Source of the DNA: JAPHTQ01 sp050299175
GTDB taxonomy: Bacteria > Pseudomonadota > Gammaproteobacteria > Thiohalomonadales > Thiohalomonadaceae
Length of the DNA: 64,000 nucleotides
Reading direction: 5' to 3'
NCBI GenBank assembly: GCA_050299175.1
Contig: JBNKVM010000067.1
Span: 1 to 64,000 of the forward strand
In this document: positions 8,589 through 16,530 of the stretch, piece after piece
Layout of the letters: each line of letters begins with the position of its first letter
How positions within the stretch are numbered: the stretch's first letter is position 1
The notes under the pieces: model-generated
What the model saw: the letters and a program-made list of their open reading frames with translations, nothing else
The model's database searches: none
What the model was told of the DNA's origin: nothing
Made by a program: the position numbers and the translations under genes

Positions 8589-9563
8589 ATGAAGCGTCCA
8601 CTGCCGCTACTCCTGCTGCTTGCCGCCCTGGCACTGATGGCCTTCCTTGCCGCCCTCAGCCTGGGGGGCGCGAACATTGGTCCGGGGGAGTTGCTGCGAA
8701 TCCTCAGCGGTAACGGCGACGGCATCCCCGCCCAGGTAGTGCTGGACCTGAGACTGCCGCGGGCACTGGCCGCCTTTGCCGTGGGCGGTATGCTGGCCCT
8801 GGCAGGAGCGCAGATGCAGGTCCTGTTGGGTAACCCGTTGGCCGACCCTTACATCCTCGGCACCTCTGGCGGCGCCGCTACGGGAGCATTGCTGGCGATG
8901 TTGCTGGGCGCCGCCACCCTGCTGATCAACGTCGCCGCACTGGCCGGTGCCCTCATCTCCACCCTGCTGGTCTTCGGTCTGGCCCATGGTCACGGCCCCT
9001 GGTCGGCCACCCGCCTGCTGCTCACCGGGGTGGTGATCGCCGCGGGTTGGGGCGCGGTGATCAGCTTCCTGCTTTCGGTCGCGCCACAACACAACCTGCC
9101 GGGTATGCTGTTCTGGCTGATGGGTGACCTGAGCCACGTCAGCCACTGGCAGCCCGGCCTGGCACTGCTGGTCGCCGTGTTACTGCTCATCCTGCCCGCT
9201 GCCCGCAGCCTCAACCTGCTGGCACGCGGTGATAAGCAGGCCGCGGCGTTGGGCGTGGCGGTTCCCGGCCTGCGCCTGCAACTCTATCTGGGCGCTTCCC
9301 TGCTCACCGCCGGGGCCGTCGCTATTGGCGGCAGTATCGGTTTCGTCGGGCTGGTGGTGCCTCACCTGTTACGCCTGATCGGCGGTTCCGATCACCGCTG
9401 GCTGCTGCCCGCCTCGGTACTGGCTGGTGGCACCCTGCTGCTGCTGGCCGACACCCTGGCACGCACCCTGTTTGCCCCGCAGCAACTCCCCGTTGGTGTG
9501 CTCACCGCCCTGCTCGGGGTGCCGCTGTTCCTCATCCTGCTGCAACGGGGGTATCGCCAGTGA
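8589..9563 (+). CDS. btuC: Cobalamin-type ABC transporter permease
   Basis: Inner-membrane permease of the FecCD/BtuC family, 324 residues and about ten hydrophobic segments. Family landmarks are LRLPRALAAFAVGG, GAQMQVLLGNPLADPYILG, GDLS in the central loop and IGFVGLVVPHLLRL near the C-terminus. Length agrees with BtuC (326). The ATG at 8589 is four bases past the HAD stop, and the stop overlaps the ATPase gene start by four bases. FecCD permeases also carry haem or siderophores; cobalamin is inferred from the neighbouring btuB, btuF and adenosyltransferase genes. Confidence 0.85.
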   Translation: MKRPLPLLLLLAALALMAFLAALSLGGANIGPGELLRILSGNGDGIPAQVVLDLRLPRALAAFAVGGMLALAGAQMQVLLGNPLADPYILGTSGGAATGALLAMLLGAATLLINVAALAGALISTLLVFGLAHGHGPWSATRLLLTGVVIAAGWGAVISFLLSVAPQHNLPGMLFWLMGDLSHVSHWQPGLALLVAVLLLILPAARSLNLLARGDKQAAALGVAVPGLRLQLYLGASLLTAGAVAIGGSIGFVGLVVPHLLRLIGGSDHRWLLPASVLAGGTLLLLADTLARTLFAPQQLPVGVLTALLGVPLFLILLQRGYRQ

Positions 9564-10324
9564 GCCTGTTGCACGCGCAGAACCTCAGCTTCGGCGTTAG
9601 CGGGCGCTTGCTCTGCGACGGGCTGACGTTGAAAGTCAGCGCCGGGGAGTGCTGGGGCATCCTCGGCCCCAACGGCAGCGGCAAGACCACTCTGCTACAT
9701 ACCCTGGCCGGACTACAGCCAGCGCAAAAAGGTTCGATTGAACTCAACGACTCACCGCTGATGGAAATGCCGCGGCGCGAGATTGCCCAGCAACTGGGGC
9801 TACTGTTACAGGAGAGCCACGATCCCTTCCCCGCTACGGTACTGGAAGAGGTGCTCAGTGGCCGCCACCCCCACCTGGGACGCTGGCAGAATGAGAGCGA
9901 AACGGACCTGGCACTGGCCCGCGAAGCGTTACGGCGACTGGAGCTGGACGAGTTGGAACAGCGACGGGTACAGAGCCTTTCCGGTGGCGAACGACGGCGG
10001 GTGGCGCTGGCGACCCTGCTGACCCAGGCCTCCACGCTGATGCTGCTCGACGAACCGCTCAACCATCTCGACCTGCGTCACCAGCGACTGCTACTGGAAA
10101 CCGTGGGCGAACTCTGCAGTGCAGGCCACGGCATGCTGATGGTGCTGCATGATCCGAATCAGGCAGCCCGCTGCTGCGACCATATCCTGCTGTTGCCCGG
10201 CGACGGCAGTTGGCAAACGGGGACGACGGCAGAGATGTTGAGTGGGGAAAGGCTGAGCCGTCTCTACGGCTGCGAGATTGAACGGATGGAAGAGAGAAAA
10301 GGAGTCTGGTTCCGTTACCTTTGA
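9560..10324 (+). CDS. btuD: Cobalamin-type ABC transporter ATPase
   Basis: ATP-hydrolysing subunit that powers the BtuC-type permease. Walker A is GPNGSGKTT, the signature is LSGGERRRVAL, Walker B is LMLLDEP and the switch His is in VLHDPN. Length 254 fits BtuD/FecE. It starts with GTG in a GTGA overlap with the btuC stop, indicating translational coupling. Its last ten bases overlap the 3' end of the convergent parA-like gene. Substrate assignment rests on context as for btuC; the binding-protein partners are probably the two BtuF-like proteins encoded at 14.7 and 18.4 kb. Confidence 0.85.
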   Translation: MSLLHAQNLSFGVSGRLLCDGLTLKVSAGECWGILGPNGSGKTTLLHTLAGLQPAQKGSIELNDSPLMEMPRREIAQQLGLLLQESHDPFPATVLEEVLSGRHPHLGRWQNESETDLALAREALRRLELDELEQRRVQSLSGGERRRVALATLLTQASTLMLLDEPLNHLDLRHQRLLLETVGELCSAGHGMLMVLHDPNQAARCCDHILLLPGDGSWQTGTTAEMLSGERLSRLYGCEIERMEERKGVWFRYL

Positions 10325-11088
10325 CCGATATCGGGACGCGGCTCGTTATCTTCCTCAACCCAGCGGATTAATTTGTCCCACTGACGGCGGTCATGACGGA
10401 TGTTATGGCCGGTCCATTCGTAAATTCCCAGACCCGACTCCGATGACTGAACGTAGTTCTGGGTATCGCGCAGGTAGGTGATGAAAGGGATCTGCAGGCT
10501 GTTGAGAAACCGTTGCAGCGATTGATAGACCTTGGTCTTGCTGCGCACCCGATTGGCCACCACGCCGAGACGGATGGAGCGGGCGCGGACCTTGGCCACC
10601 AGCAGCAGGTCCTTGATGAAGTGGGACGCGGCATGAATGTCGATGGGCGACGGCAGCACCGGGATGATGATGGTGTCGGCCTCGCGCACCAGATCAACCA
10701 ATGTCATTCCATGCACCCCTGCCGGGGCATCGAGGATCATGCGGTCGGTATTGGCCGGCGTGCGTAGTTGCCAGGTGCGGGTCACCGCCGCTTCCGGCTT
10801 ACGATAAGCAGCGACGCCACTAATTGAAGGATAATCGTCGGAACGAAGCGAGAGCCATTGGGTACTGGATCCCTGCGGGTCATGATCAGCCAGGGTAACC
10901 GTCATACCCTGCGAGGCGTAATAACTGGCGAGATTGGTGGCAATAGTGGTTTTACCACAGCCGCCCTTGGCATTGACCACGAGCACACGGCGCAACTTGT
11001 GCGTGCGCGGCGCTTCAGTCGGCAACGCTAAAGCATCGCTGATGACTTCAACCTTACCGCCCTGCTGTGTGTCGATCGGTTGCATCAT
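10315..11088 (-). CDS. ParA-family ATPase, orphan
   Basis: A 257-residue P-loop ATPase with the deviant Walker A of ParA/MinD proteins (NAKGGCGKTT, residues about 39-48) after an N-terminal arm of about 35 residues. DHDPQGSSTQW and LDAPAG supply the later nucleotide-binding motifs. No ParB, parS cluster, plasmid or MinCE partner is adjacent. The C-terminal segment with NYVQSSESGLGIYEW is typical of chromosomal ParA-like proteins positioning cellular cargo, but the cargo is unknown. Its 3' end overlaps btuD by ten bases, and it is divergent from the riboswitch-btuB unit. Confidence 0.8.
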   Translation of the reverse strand: MMQPIDTQQGGKVEVISDALALPTEAPRTHKLRRVLVVNAKGGCGKTTIATNLASYYASQGMTVTLADHDPQGSSTQWLSLRSDDYPSISGVAAYRKPEAAVTRTWQLRTPANTDRMILDAPAGVHGMTLVDLVREADTIIIPVLPSPIDIHAASHFIKDLLLVAKVRARSIRLGVVANRVRSKTKVYQSLQRFLNSLQIPFITYLRDTQNYVQSSESGLGIYEWTGHNIRHDRRQWDKLIRWVEEDNEPRPDIGQR

Positions 11089-11392
11089 GGCATCTCTTCA
11101 AGGGTTCGCTCTGCTCCAGCGGCCGTTCAGCGGCGGCTGGGATTGCAGATTATCATACAATACAAGCTGTTATTCCAATTCCATGAAGTAGAGCATAAAG
11201 TTTAGTCGATAATTCCCGAGTGCAACACCCTGTTACCACTCATGGCCTCAAGGCCGACCATTAAGGTCAGATTAGGCAGTGAACCACCACTTTTCCGCTA
11301 TGTTGGACACATTTTGCGTAATTAATGCCTGGCACGCATAGCGACCAATTCCTTACCTTTCAAAAGCTTATTACTCGCAGCAGGATGGCAAG
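11089..11392. other. Intergenic stretch upstream of the parA-like gene
   Basis: About 300 bases between the divergent parA-like gene and the btuB promoter. No open frame, RNA gene or strong repeat stands out. It must carry the parA-like promoter; ATTATCATACAATACAAG near 11150-11170 is the most promoter-like AT-rich patch but is not a convincing match. Confidence 0.4.
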
Positions 11393-11422
11393 TTGACACC
11401 CACTGCTGTCGCTGAGTACATT
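11393..11422 (+). promoter_or_regulatory. Sigma-70 type promoter for the riboswitch-btuB operon
   Basis: A perfect -35 hexamer TTGACA (11393-11398) is followed after 18 bases by TACATT (11417-11422), a partial -10 match. Transcription would start near 11430, just before the first conserved base of the riboswitch. This spacing to the aptamer supports the call. Confidence 0.55.
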
Positions 11423-11433
11423 TGCCACCAGTT

Positions 11434-11640
11434 TCAGGTGTTCCACGGAGCTTTCGCTCCACGGAATGAAACGGGAAGTCGGTGCGTCGCCCACCATGGG
11501 AATCACGACAATTCCGACGCTGCCCCCGCAACGGTAAGCGGTTAAGGGGTCAATCATAGAGCCACTGCGTCAATGACGTGGGAAGGCGATTGACCCGGGT
11601 CTTTCACCCAACCGCAAGCCCGGAGACCGGCCTGAAGCAG
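11434..11640 (+). promoter_or_regulatory. Adenosylcobalamin riboswitch
   Basis: The conserved elements of the class occur in order: GGTGTTCC at the 5' end, GAAACGGGAA, a G/C-rich segment ending CTGCCCCCGCAACGGTAAG, GAGCCACTGC, GGGAAGGCG and the B12 box AAGCCCGGAGACCGGCCTG at 11616-11634. It lies on the coding strand 115 bases before btuB. In this class, adenosylcobalamin binding lowers expression of the downstream gene, so the operon should be off when B12 is plentiful. Edges are approximate. Confidence 0.95.
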
Positions 11641-11682
11641 ATTGCCAGTAGCCGCGGTGGGCGGTGCTTGGGTAAAGCTAAT

Positions 11683-11748
11683 CCCTTTCCCCCTCCCCCT
11701 CCACGCCCTGGCGCAACTGACCACTTAATGCGCGGGTGAGCGCAGGGG
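11683..11748 (+). promoter_or_regulatory. Probable riboswitch expression platform (anti-Shine-Dalgarno)
   Basis: A pyrimidine tract CCCTTTCCCCCTCCCCCTCC at 11683-11702 is complementary to the btuB ribosome binding site AGGGGA at 11743-11748. No T-run terminator lies between the aptamer and btuB. This points to control of translation initiation by masking the ribosome binding site in the B12-bound state. It is an inference from complementarity; no folding was computed. Confidence 0.5.
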
Positions 11749-11754
11749 AACACA

Positions 11755-13545
11755 ATGCAAGCAATTCGTTTTTCCGTGGCGGCGCTGATGCTGTCGTCCA
11801 TGCTATCCATCTATTCAGCACCCACTATTGCAGCAGACGAAGGTGACAAAACCTCGGCGGTGATCGTCACCGCCACCCGTACTGCTCAGAGCGTCGATGA
11901 GACTCTCGCCGCTGTCACTGTGATCACACGCGAAGAGATCGAAACAAGCCAGAGCAACAGCGTGATGGACCTGCTGCAAAGCAGCGTACCCGGTATCGAC
12001 TTCAGCCGTAACGGTGGTCCGGGCAGTACTACCGTGCTGCTACTACGCGGCGGAGAAAGCGATCATGCACTGATTCTGGTCGACGGTGTACGCGCTTCCT
12101 CCGTCACCAGCGGCGCCTTCAATTGGTCAGGGCTATCGCTGGAACAGGTCGAGCGTATCGAGATCGTACGTGGCCCCGGTTCCAGTCTCTATGGCTCCGA
12201 GGCGATCGGCGGTGTGATTCAAATCTTCACCCGCAAAGCCGGTAAACTGCACGCTACCATCAGCGGAGGCAGCTACGGTACAGGCAAGGCGAGTATTGGC
12301 GGCGGCGGGCAACTCGGCAATGGCAATTACCACATCAACCTCAGTCATGAACAGAGTGATGGCTTCTCCGCTACCAACAGTAAATCCAGCGCCTATGAAG
12401 CGGACTATGACGGTTATCGCAACAGCAGCATCGATGCCGGTTTCTCCCTGCCGCTTGGTGATACCACGCAAATCAGTCTCAATTTGTTACACAGCAACAG
12501 CGACAGTGAGTATGACAACACTGGTTACAGCAATGCCCACGATGAAAACGTAGACACTAACGGCGAGCTGCGTCTCGACTGGCAAACCATCTATAACTGG
12601 TCGCAGCGACTGGTGCTCAATGCCAGCGAACAGCGCTACCAGTCCTATGACAGTTGGCCCGCGATCATTAATAGCCACCGCCGTGGTGCTAACTGGCAAA
12701 ACGATATCGCGCTTACAGAGCAGCAACTCCTCACACTCGGTATCGACTGGCAGCAGGACAACGGCATCATTGACGGTAGCTATGATGAAACCCTCGACAA
12801 CACCGCGCCCTATTTGCAATACCAGTGGCAAGATGAACAGTATGATCTGCTGCTCGGTGCACGTAGCGATGATCACAGCGAATATGGGCAACATCATACG
12901 GGCCGCCTGACCCTGGGTAGCCGTCTTGGCGAAGGCCGCTTCTACGCCACCTACGCCAGCGCTTTTAAGGCACCGGTGTTTAACGAACTCTACTATCCAG
13001 GCTATGGCGATACGAATCTCAAACCTGAAGAGTCGACCACAGGCGAAATCGGTTACCGCCTGCATGGCTTCCAGGTAAGCATCTACCGTACCCGTTTGAA
13101 AAACATGATTCAGTCCGACCCGGTCAGTTGGACCGCCGTCAACGTTGGCCGTGCGCAACTGGAAGGTTTGGAACTGGAGTACCGCAAGCAGATCGATCAC
13201 TGGCAACTGAACAGTGCCGTCACGCTGCAAAAGACTGAAGACCTCGACAGCGGTGAACAGTTAATCCGCCGCGCCGAGAAAAAAGTACAATTCAGCGCCC
13301 GCGGCCCAATCGATGAAAAGACCAGCATCGGTATCGAAGCGAGCTACACCGGACCACGTACAGACTTCGGTGGCGCGGCGTTATCCGCTTTCACTCTGCT
13401 GAACCTGACCGGCGAATACCGCCTGGACAAGCAATGGGTAGTGCGTGGACGCATCGACAACCTGCTGGATGAACAGTATGCGCTGGCCTACGGTTACAAC
13501 GCCGCCGGGACATCCGCCTACCTCACCCTGAGTTATCAACAATAG
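11755..13545 (+). CDS. btuB: TonB-dependent cobalamin receptor
   Basis: Outer-membrane receptor importing corrinoids, 596 residues (E. coli BtuB 614). Residues 1 to about 27 are a signal peptide ending near TIAADE. A TonB box-like VIVTATR follows, then the plug domain (SVMDLLQSSVPGID, LLRGGESDHALILVDGVR, VERIEIVRGPGSSLYGSEAIGG), then a beta-barrel ending in the aromatic-rich strand YLTLSYQQ. The ATG has AGGGGA seven bases upstream. The adenosylcobalamin riboswitch in its leader identifies the ligand as a corrinoid rather than iron. It heads the operon with tonB, the adenosyltransferase and a btuF-like gene. Confidence 0.95.
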   Translation: MQAIRFSVAALMLSSMLSIYSAPTIAADEGDKTSAVIVTATRTAQSVDETLAAVTVITREEIETSQSNSVMDLLQSSVPGIDFSRNGGPGSTTVLLLRGGESDHALILVDGVRASSVTSGAFNWSGLSLEQVERIEIVRGPGSSLYGSEAIGGVIQIFTRKAGKLHATISGGSYGTGKASIGGGGQLGNGNYHINLSHEQSDGFSATNSKSSAYEADYDGYRNSSIDAGFSLPLGDTTQISLNLLHSNSDSEYDNTGYSNAHDENVDTNGELRLDWQTIYNWSQRLVLNASEQRYQSYDSWPAIINSHRRGANWQNDIALTEQQLLTLGIDWQQDNGIIDGSYDETLDNTAPYLQYQWQDEQYDLLLGARSDDHSEYGQHHTGRLTLGSRLGEGRFYATYASAFKAPVFNELYYPGYGDTNLKPEESTTGEIGYRLHGFQVSIYRTRLKNMIQSDPVSWTAVNVGRAQLEGLELEYRKQIDHWQLNSAVTLQKTEDLDSGEQLIRRAEKKVQFSARGPIDEKTSIGIEASYTGPRTDFGGAALSAFTLLNLTGEYRLDKQWVVRGRIDNLLDEQYALAYGYNAAGTSAYLTLSYQQ

Positions 13546-13552
13546 GTCGTCC

Positions 13553-14152
13553 ATGGACAAACCACTGCCCAGCAACAACTACGACACCACGAACCGGCCT
13601 ATCGGCTGGTTCGTGGCATTCTCGCTGCTGCTGCATGCACTATTGTTCTGGGGTGTCATACAGCACCAGGCTACCGCGCCGACACCTGCACCGCAAAAGG
13701 CCGCAAGCGGTCTGCATATCAGCCTGATGCCTTATCGTGTCCCGACACAGAAGAGCAAATCTGAACAACGCGAAACAAAGAACGTCACACAACAAGTCGC
13801 AAACGACGCAACGCATACCGTTAGCGAAACCACAAAGCAGCAAACAGAAAAGCACCGTGATACAGACGCAAGCTTCCGCGAACAGATCATGGTTAAACTG
13901 CGCCAATCGCTTGCGGCCCACTTCGTCTATCCGCTACTGGCACGGCAGCGCAACTGGCAAGGGGAAGTATTACTAGCTTTTCGCCTGGAACGGGATGGCC
14001 GTATCAGTGAAGTACGTGTTGCGCGCAGTTCCGGATACAGCCTGCTGGATCACGCGGCACTTAGCGCATTGGATAAAATCGGCAGAATCAGCGAAATGCT
14101 GCCGCGCACGCTTACCGTCGAACTCCCTGTTATCTATCGGCTGGAGGGTTAG
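13553..14152 (+). CDS. tonB: TonB-family energy transducer
   Basis: Spans the inner membrane and periplasm to energise the outer-membrane receptor. It has a short cytoplasmic start, one membrane segment (WFVAFSLLLHALLFWGVI, residues about 19-36), a Thr/Gln/Lys-rich periplasmic linker to about residue 110, and a C-terminal TonB domain with YPLLARQRNWQGEVLLAF, GRISEVRVARSSGYSLLD and the late PVIYRLEG strand. At 199 residues it is short. It starts seven bases after btuB under the same riboswitch, so it is probably a B12-dedicated TonB. No exbB or exbD is adjacent, so it must borrow them. Confidence 0.85.
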   Translation: MDKPLPSNNYDTTNRPIGWFVAFSLLLHALLFWGVIQHQATAPTPAPQKAASGLHISLMPYRVPTQKSKSEQRETKNVTQQVANDATHTVSETTKQQTEKHRDTDASFREQIMVKLRQSLAAHFVYPLLARQRNWQGEVLLAFRLERDGRISEVRVARSSGYSLLDHAALSALDKIGRISEMLPRTLTVELPVIYRLEG

Positions 14153-14154
14153 CC

Positions 14155-14700
14155 ATGGCACGACTAACAAAGATATATACCCGCAGCGGCGACAAAGGCA
14201 CCACCGGCCTCGGTGACGGTAGCCGGGTGGAGAAAGATCATCCTCGTATCGAAGCGATCGGTACGGTGGACGAACTCAACAGCAGCATCGGCCTGCTGCG
14301 TAGCCGTTCAATACCCACTGAACTCGATGAACTCTTTCTGACTATCCAACATGAACTCTTCGACCTCGGTGGCGAACTTTCTGTGCCGGGACGCAATGCG
14401 ATCGACGAAGAGTGTGTAAAGCGCCTGGAACAGGCACTGGACCGTTACAATAGCGAGTTACCAAAACTGGATGAGTTTATCCTTCCCGCAGGCGGCGACG
14501 CCACCGCGCACTGCCACATGGCGCGTACCATCTGTCGTCGTGCAGAGCGATGTGTCTATCGCGCCAGCAAGGCACAGACGATCAATCCGCAAGCTAATGC
14601 CTATCTCAACCGTCTCTCCGATCTGCTATTCGTCATCGCCCGCGTGCTGGCACGGCACGAAAACGGCAGTGAGGTGTTGTGGCAACCGAAACAGAAATAG
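14155..14700 (+). CDS. pduO: Cob(I)alamin adenosyltransferase, PduO type
   Basis: Transfers the adenosyl group of ATP to cob(I)alamin to make coenzyme B12; cytoplasmic. The N-terminal ATP-binding loop TRSGDKGTTGLGDG, GTVDELNSSIG, and the RRAERCVYRA helix are diagnostic of the PduO/MMAB family, unrelated to the CobA/BtuR type. Length 181 is normal. The start is two bases after the tonB stop. Being downstream of the AdoCbl riboswitch, the enzyme that makes AdoCbl is in a feedback loop with its product. Confidence 0.93.
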   Translation: MARLTKIYTRSGDKGTTGLGDGSRVEKDHPRIEAIGTVDELNSSIGLLRSRSIPTELDELFLTIQHELFDLGGELSVPGRNAIDEECVKRLEQALDRYNSELPKLDEFILPAGGDATAHCHMARTICRRAERCVYRASKAQTINPQANAYLNRLSDLLFVIARVLARHENGSEVLWQPKQK

Positions 14701-14708
14701 ATAGGTCT

Positions 14709-15509
14709 ATGTCACTCAGACATCTGCTATTTTGCGTACTTCTTCTCCTGCCACAGGTCATATCCGCGGCAGACTGTCCTCGCATCGTTAGCCAATCACC
14801 CTACATAACCAAAACCCTGCAGTGGCTCGGGCTGGAACAGTGTATTGTCGGCGTCAGCCGCTACGACACTCTCGCCCGGCCTCAGACAGGCGGCGTGCTC
14901 GATCCGGATGCAGAGTTAATCGCCGTACTGGAACCGGAGTTGCTGTTTGTCTCCGACTGGACCGACGAGAAGAGTATGGCCGGAATTACACCGGCGGAAG
15001 CGCGTGCCTTCCGCCTCGGTGGTTTTGGCAGCATGGCGGAGATCGAGGAAAATCTGCGCACTATCGGCCGGGCAAGCGGCATCGAAGATATCGAACAACG
15101 GGTGACAGAATTTCATCGGCAATGGCAAACCGTAGCGAATACCATTCACGGTGATGGCAGACGAATTCTGCTACTCTCATCCTGCTCAGGCCAACCCTAC
15201 TCTTTTGGCAAAAAGCGCTGGTTGGGTGATCTTTTTGCCCAGGCAGGATTTACGGTCGCAGAAACCGAGCCGAAAATCCGAAACATCGGCCCTGGCAACG
15301 AATACACCACACTCAATGCGCTGATCGACGGACTCCGGCCCGAACTGCTATTTATCTTCGACCACAAAGATCGCAAACAGTGTGCCTTCATCAAACCCAA
15401 AACGCCGATACGCATCGTCAATCTCGACGGCAGCAAATACCTCAATCCTTCACCGCAGCTGCTCGATGCGCTTAAGGATCTAAAAAATACGCTCGACGGC
15501 CGACTTTGA
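14709..15509 (+). CDS. BtuF-like periplasmic binding protein
   Basis: A predicted periplasmic corrinoid-binding protein of the helical-backbone metal-receptor fold. Residues 1-21 (MSLRHLLFCVLLLLPQVISA) are a signal peptide. IVSQSPYITKTLQWLGL and PQTGGVLDPDAELIAVLEPELLFVSDW correspond to the BtuF N-lobe; LFAQAGFTV and LRPELLFIFD to the C-lobe. The ATG at 14709 (266 residues) overlaps nothing; the frame also extends to 14679. It is last in the riboswitch operon, supporting corrinoid binding. A second, more standard btuF lies at 18.4 kb, so the two may differ in ligand preference. Confidence 0.75.
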   Translation: MSLRHLLFCVLLLLPQVISAADCPRIVSQSPYITKTLQWLGLEQCIVGVSRYDTLARPQTGGVLDPDAELIAVLEPELLFVSDWTDEKSMAGITPAEARAFRLGGFGSMAEIEENLRTIGRASGIEDIEQRVTEFHRQWQTVANTIHGDGRRILLLSSCSGQPYSFGKKRWLGDLFAQAGFTVAETEPKIRNIGPGNEYTTLNALIDGLRPELLFIFDHKDRKQCAFIKPKTPIRIVNLDGSKYLNPSPQLLDALKDLKNTLDGRL

Positions 15510-15538
15510 TCGGCAACGACAAAAAGCGATAATCAGGT

Positions 15539-15679
15539 GGGTGCCTCTAAAAAACCAATCAAGACGATGAGTGCAAGGCGGAAAGCAACGAAGAAGCGCA
15601 GTTTACATGAAGTAAATGAGCATTCTAAGGCGCTTTCCAACGCAGCAATCGCGGCCTGAGTGGATTTTTAGAGATGCCC
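15539..15679 (+). repeat. Dispersed terminal-inverted-repeat element, copy 1
   Basis: An element of about 141 bases bounded by GGGTGCCTCTAAAAA and an inverted, imperfect copy at its right end (TTTTTAGAGATGCCC). It is highly similar to 19364-19503 and, in reverse, 41478-41670. It carries no gene and looks like a MITE-type element. It supplies an artificial 31-codon upstream extension to the next gene's open frame. Confidence 0.85.
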
Positions 15680-15708
15680 ACAGGGCAATACAACGCAAGG
15701 AGCTGTTT

Positions 15709-16485
15709 ATGAATCCACCTGTTGTTGTTATCGGCACCGGTGAAATGTCCGGTGTCTTTACCCGTGGCCTGCTGCGCCAGGACTACCCGGTTTTTCCGGT
15801 CAACCGCAATACCGATATGGAAAAGGTCGCCAAGGCGCTGATACCGCCCGCACTGGTACTGGTTACCGTCGGCGAAAACGATCTGCACACGGTACTGGCA
15901 AAAATACCCGCTGCATGGCACGACTGCCTCGCGCTGTTGCAGAACGAACTGCTCCCCCGCGACTGGGAAGCCCACGGCCTGCAACACCCGACAGTGATCT
16001 CCATCTGGTTTGAAAAGAAGAAGGGTCAGGACTACCGCGTCGTTGCACCTTCACCTGCTTATGGCATCGGCGCATCGATCCTTGAGGGGGCACTGCAATC
16101 CCTCGATATTCCCACTTGGGAAGTGGCTAGCGAAGCGGAGATGGAGTATGAACTGGTACGCAAGAATCTCTATATTCTTACCACCAATATCAGCGGTCTG
16201 GCCCTACCACCAGGAACCGAGGTTGGTGTGATGTGGGAACAGCACCGTGAGCTGGCAGAACAGGTCGCTCACGAGGTGCTCGATATCCAGTTCCATCTCA
16301 TCGGTAAGGAGCTGGATCGGGACAAGGTGATCGCGGGAATGGTGGAAGGTATCGAAGGCGACCTGCACCACAAGTGCATGGGCCGCACCGCCCCGGCACG
16401 ACTGGAACGCAACCTCGGCTTCGCCGACGAAGCGGGACTAGCGGTACCGAAGCTACGCGAAATTTTTGCCGCGACAAAAAAATAA
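15709..16485 (+). CDS. Ketopantoate-reductase-like NAD(P)-binding protein
   Basis: A 258-residue protein beginning with a Rossmann-type nucleotide loop (VVVIGTGEMSGVFTRGLL), followed by VNRNTDMEKV and LVLVTVGENDL, as in the ketopantoate reductase/6-phosphogluconate dehydrogenase superfamily. The usual pantothenate-enzyme signatures are not clear, so the substrate is unknown. The ATG at 15709 has AAGGAG seven bases upstream; the frame runs back to 15616 only because the repeat there is open. A strong hairpin follows the stop. It is separated from the B12 operon by the repeat and may be independently expressed. Confidence 0.6.
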   Translation: MNPPVVVIGTGEMSGVFTRGLLRQDYPVFPVNRNTDMEKVAKALIPPALVLVTVGENDLHTVLAKIPAAWHDCLALLQNELLPRDWEAHGLQHPTVISIWFEKKKGQDYRVVAPSPAYGIGASILEGALQSLDIPTWEVASEAEMEYELVRKNLYILTTNISGLALPPGTEVGVMWEQHRELAEQVAHEVLDIQFHLIGKELDRDKVIAGMVEGIEGDLHHKCMGRTAPARLERNLGFADEAGLAVPKLREIFAATKK

Positions 16486-16518
16486 ACTAGTCAGGCTGGG
16501 CTTGATGCCCAGCCTGAC
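16482..16518 (-). terminator. Intrinsic terminator at a convergent junction
   Basis: A perfect 12-base stem (16490-16501 with 16507-16518) closes a 5-base loop. Read on the minus strand it is followed by TAGTTTATTTTTTTG, a good U-rich tail, so it should end the acyltransferase transcript. It may also slow transcription of the plus-strand reductase-like gene, which lacks a T-run on that side. Confidence 0.8.
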
Positions 16519-16530
16519 AATACTACGCCA

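Noticed and set aside
15616..15708. N-terminal extension of the ketopantoate-reductase-like gene
   Set aside because: Encoded by the other repeat copy; ATG 15709 with AAGGAG starts at the Rossmann loop.
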